A DNA stretch of 6,669 bases, from the NCBI GenBank assembly GCA_017538005.1, contig JAFYJR010000154.1, forward strand, positions 1 through 6,669, written 5' to 3'. This document shows positions 5,828 to 6,669 of this stretch, in pieces. The notes beneath the pieces are model-generated. The model had not been told where the DNA came from. It worked only from the letters and a program-made list of their open reading frames with translations, and did no database searches. Source of the DNA: Clostridia bacterium (GTDB lineage: Bacteria > Bacillota > Clostridia > Oscillospirales > Acutalibacteraceae). The position numbers were made by a program, and so were the translations under genes. Within the stretch, counting starts at the first letter, position 1. The number at the start of each line of letters is the position of its first letter.

Positions 5828-6669
5828 TTACACTTCGGGCTTTTTGCGGTTTGGAATTTCAAGCCGTCTTTTCTTCTTTTCGCGTTTCGGCATCGGGACA
5901 TCCTCATTCGGTATGGAAATCATGACCGTTGTGCCCGAATCCTGCCTCGAAACGATATTCAGATCACCGTTGCACATACGCTGCAGACGGTCGGTGACAT
6001 TCGCTATGCCGAAACGCGAGCCCTGGTTCTCGGAATCGAGCTGCTCGCGGCTTGAAAAGCCCCTGCCGTTATCCTGAATGATGACGGTATGGCCGGACTC
6101 AGAACCGAATGCCTTTATTACAATCGTACCCTCGTCCCTGCCTTCAAACGCGTGGTTGACACAGTTTTCCACCATATGCTGAAGTGTGAGCGCCGGGATA
6201 AGGAAATCCATATCTTCGAGCTGATAATCTACAGTCAGTCCCGGGAAGCTCGCCCTGATTATTTTTATGTATGTCTGCGTACGCTCAAGTTCCTCAATAA
6301 ACGGTATCGGATGGACGAAGTCTATAGAGTTCATGTTGTTTTCAAGATAGTGAATCAGATTGTCCAGGGTGCCCTTCGCAACCTCTCCGTTCTCATCGGC
6401 CTGTCCGCGAATACGTGACAATACATCGTAAATAAAGCGCGGCTGAATCTCCTGTACAACCATGGCCGCCCGCTGGTCCGAGAGCAATGTATCCTTCTCC
6501 GCCGTCTTCTCATAGGATGACTGTGAGAAGAACATGAAATAGTAAAACAGTGTGGATATGAGAATTGCAGAGGTAAGGACATTTGTACCTCCGAAGAACA
6601 TCTCATAAAGCGCAGCCATGGTGGTCGCGAATGCGCACCACAGTACTCCGCGAAGTTCTTTTGACTCAC
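5828..6669 (-). CDS. LytS/YehU-type membrane sensor kinase, 5' truncated, with Arg at the phospho-acceptor His position
   Basis: The frame is open to the right edge, so the Met at 6619 is internal; upstream codons continue hydrophobic (LRGVLWCAFATT). Residues below are numbered from that Met. Two membrane segments are visible: one spans the Met, roughly from eleven residues before it to residue 9, and one covers about 12-32. A short linker leads to the His_kinase (PF06580-type) region AMVVQEIQPRFIYDVLSRI (52-70), where the family reads Q-PHF-YN: His is Arg61 and Asn is Asp65. The HATPase_c domain looks complete: N-box MVENCVNHAFEG (149-160), G1 QDNGRGF (182-188), G2 RFGIANVTDRL (202-212) and SGTTVMISIP (228-237). 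The tail (242-263) is rich in Lys and Arg. The family phosphorylates response regulators; without the His, autophosphorylation at the usual site is not expected. It could bind ATP as a pseudokinase or act with a partner. It precedes xpt by 134 bases on the same strand. Confidence 0.83.
   Translation of the reverse strand, partial: ESKELRGVLWCAFATTMAALYEMFFGGTNVLTSAILISTLFYYFMFFSQSSYEKTAEKDTLLSDQRAAMVVQEIQPRFIYDVLSRIRGQADENGEVAKGTLDNLIHYLENNMNSIDFVHPIPFIEELERTQTYIKIIRASFPGLTVDYQLEDMDFLIPALTLQHMVENCVNHAFEGRDEGTIVIKAFGSESGHTVIIQDNGRGFSSREQLDSENQGSRFGIANVTDRLQRMCNGDLNIVSRQDSGTTVMISIPNEDVPMPKREKKKRRLEIPNRKKPEV

Noticed and set aside
6617..6619. ATG at 6619 as the true start of the sensor kinase
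   Set aside because: The frame stays open to the window edge and the upstream codons keep coding a hydrophobic segment that continues through this Met, so the gene is truncated by the window.
6355..6669. 104-codon - strand frame at the right edge
   Set aside because: It overlaps the kinase in a different frame; Arg/Ser-rich translation without a domain, while the kinase frame has clear motifs.

Overview
This window looks like chromosomal DNA from a Gram-positive anaerobe of the Clostridia, possibly Lachnospiraceae. The grounds are AGGAGG-type ribosome binding sites, a lipoprotein solute-binding protein, a Bacillus/Clostridium-type xpt, a LytS/YehU-type sensor kinase and a roughly balanced base composition judged by eye. 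The taxonomic guess rests on style and protein similarity only; no marker gene is present.

Layout. At the left edge, the last 33 codons of a receiver-domain protein run on the + strand (to 104) and end at a bidirectional terminator (103-132). Everything else is on the - strand. Read in transcription order from the right edge, it is: a 5'-truncated membrane sensor kinase (6669-5828); a 134-base gap holding a long hairpin and an extended -10 promoter; xpt, xanthine phosphoribosyltransferase (5693-5115); a 68-base gap with a perfect AT-rich inverted repeat; a BMP/PnrA-family lipoprotein (5046-3838); a GC-rich hairpin; a duplicated-domain ABC ATPase (3761-2223); and two membrane permeases (2223-1144 and 1147-152). 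The last three genes overlap by 1 and 4 bases, so they are almost certainly translationally coupled. The convergent ends of the second permease and the receiver gene share the terminator at 103-132.

Function. The lipoprotein, ATPase and two permeases form a complete BMP-type ABC importer of the kind known as NupNOPQ in Bacillus subtilis and BmpA-NupABC in lactic acid bacteria, which import nucleosides. The adjacent xpt converts xanthine plus PRPP to XMP, so the likely role of the locus is purine nucleoside or nucleobase uptake and salvage; the exact substrate cannot be read from sequence. Two features suggest the lipoprotein is made in excess over the membrane parts: a hairpin directly after its gene, and codon choice clearly different from its neighbours.

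The window is mostly a recognisable transport and salvage operon, and I see no convincing new system. The most unusual item is the sensor kinase, whose phospho-accepting histidine position reads arginine (codon CGC at 6437-6439) while its ATP-binding motifs look intact. No tRNA, rRNA, CRISPR array or mobile element was seen, and no gene-free stretch exceeds 300 bases.
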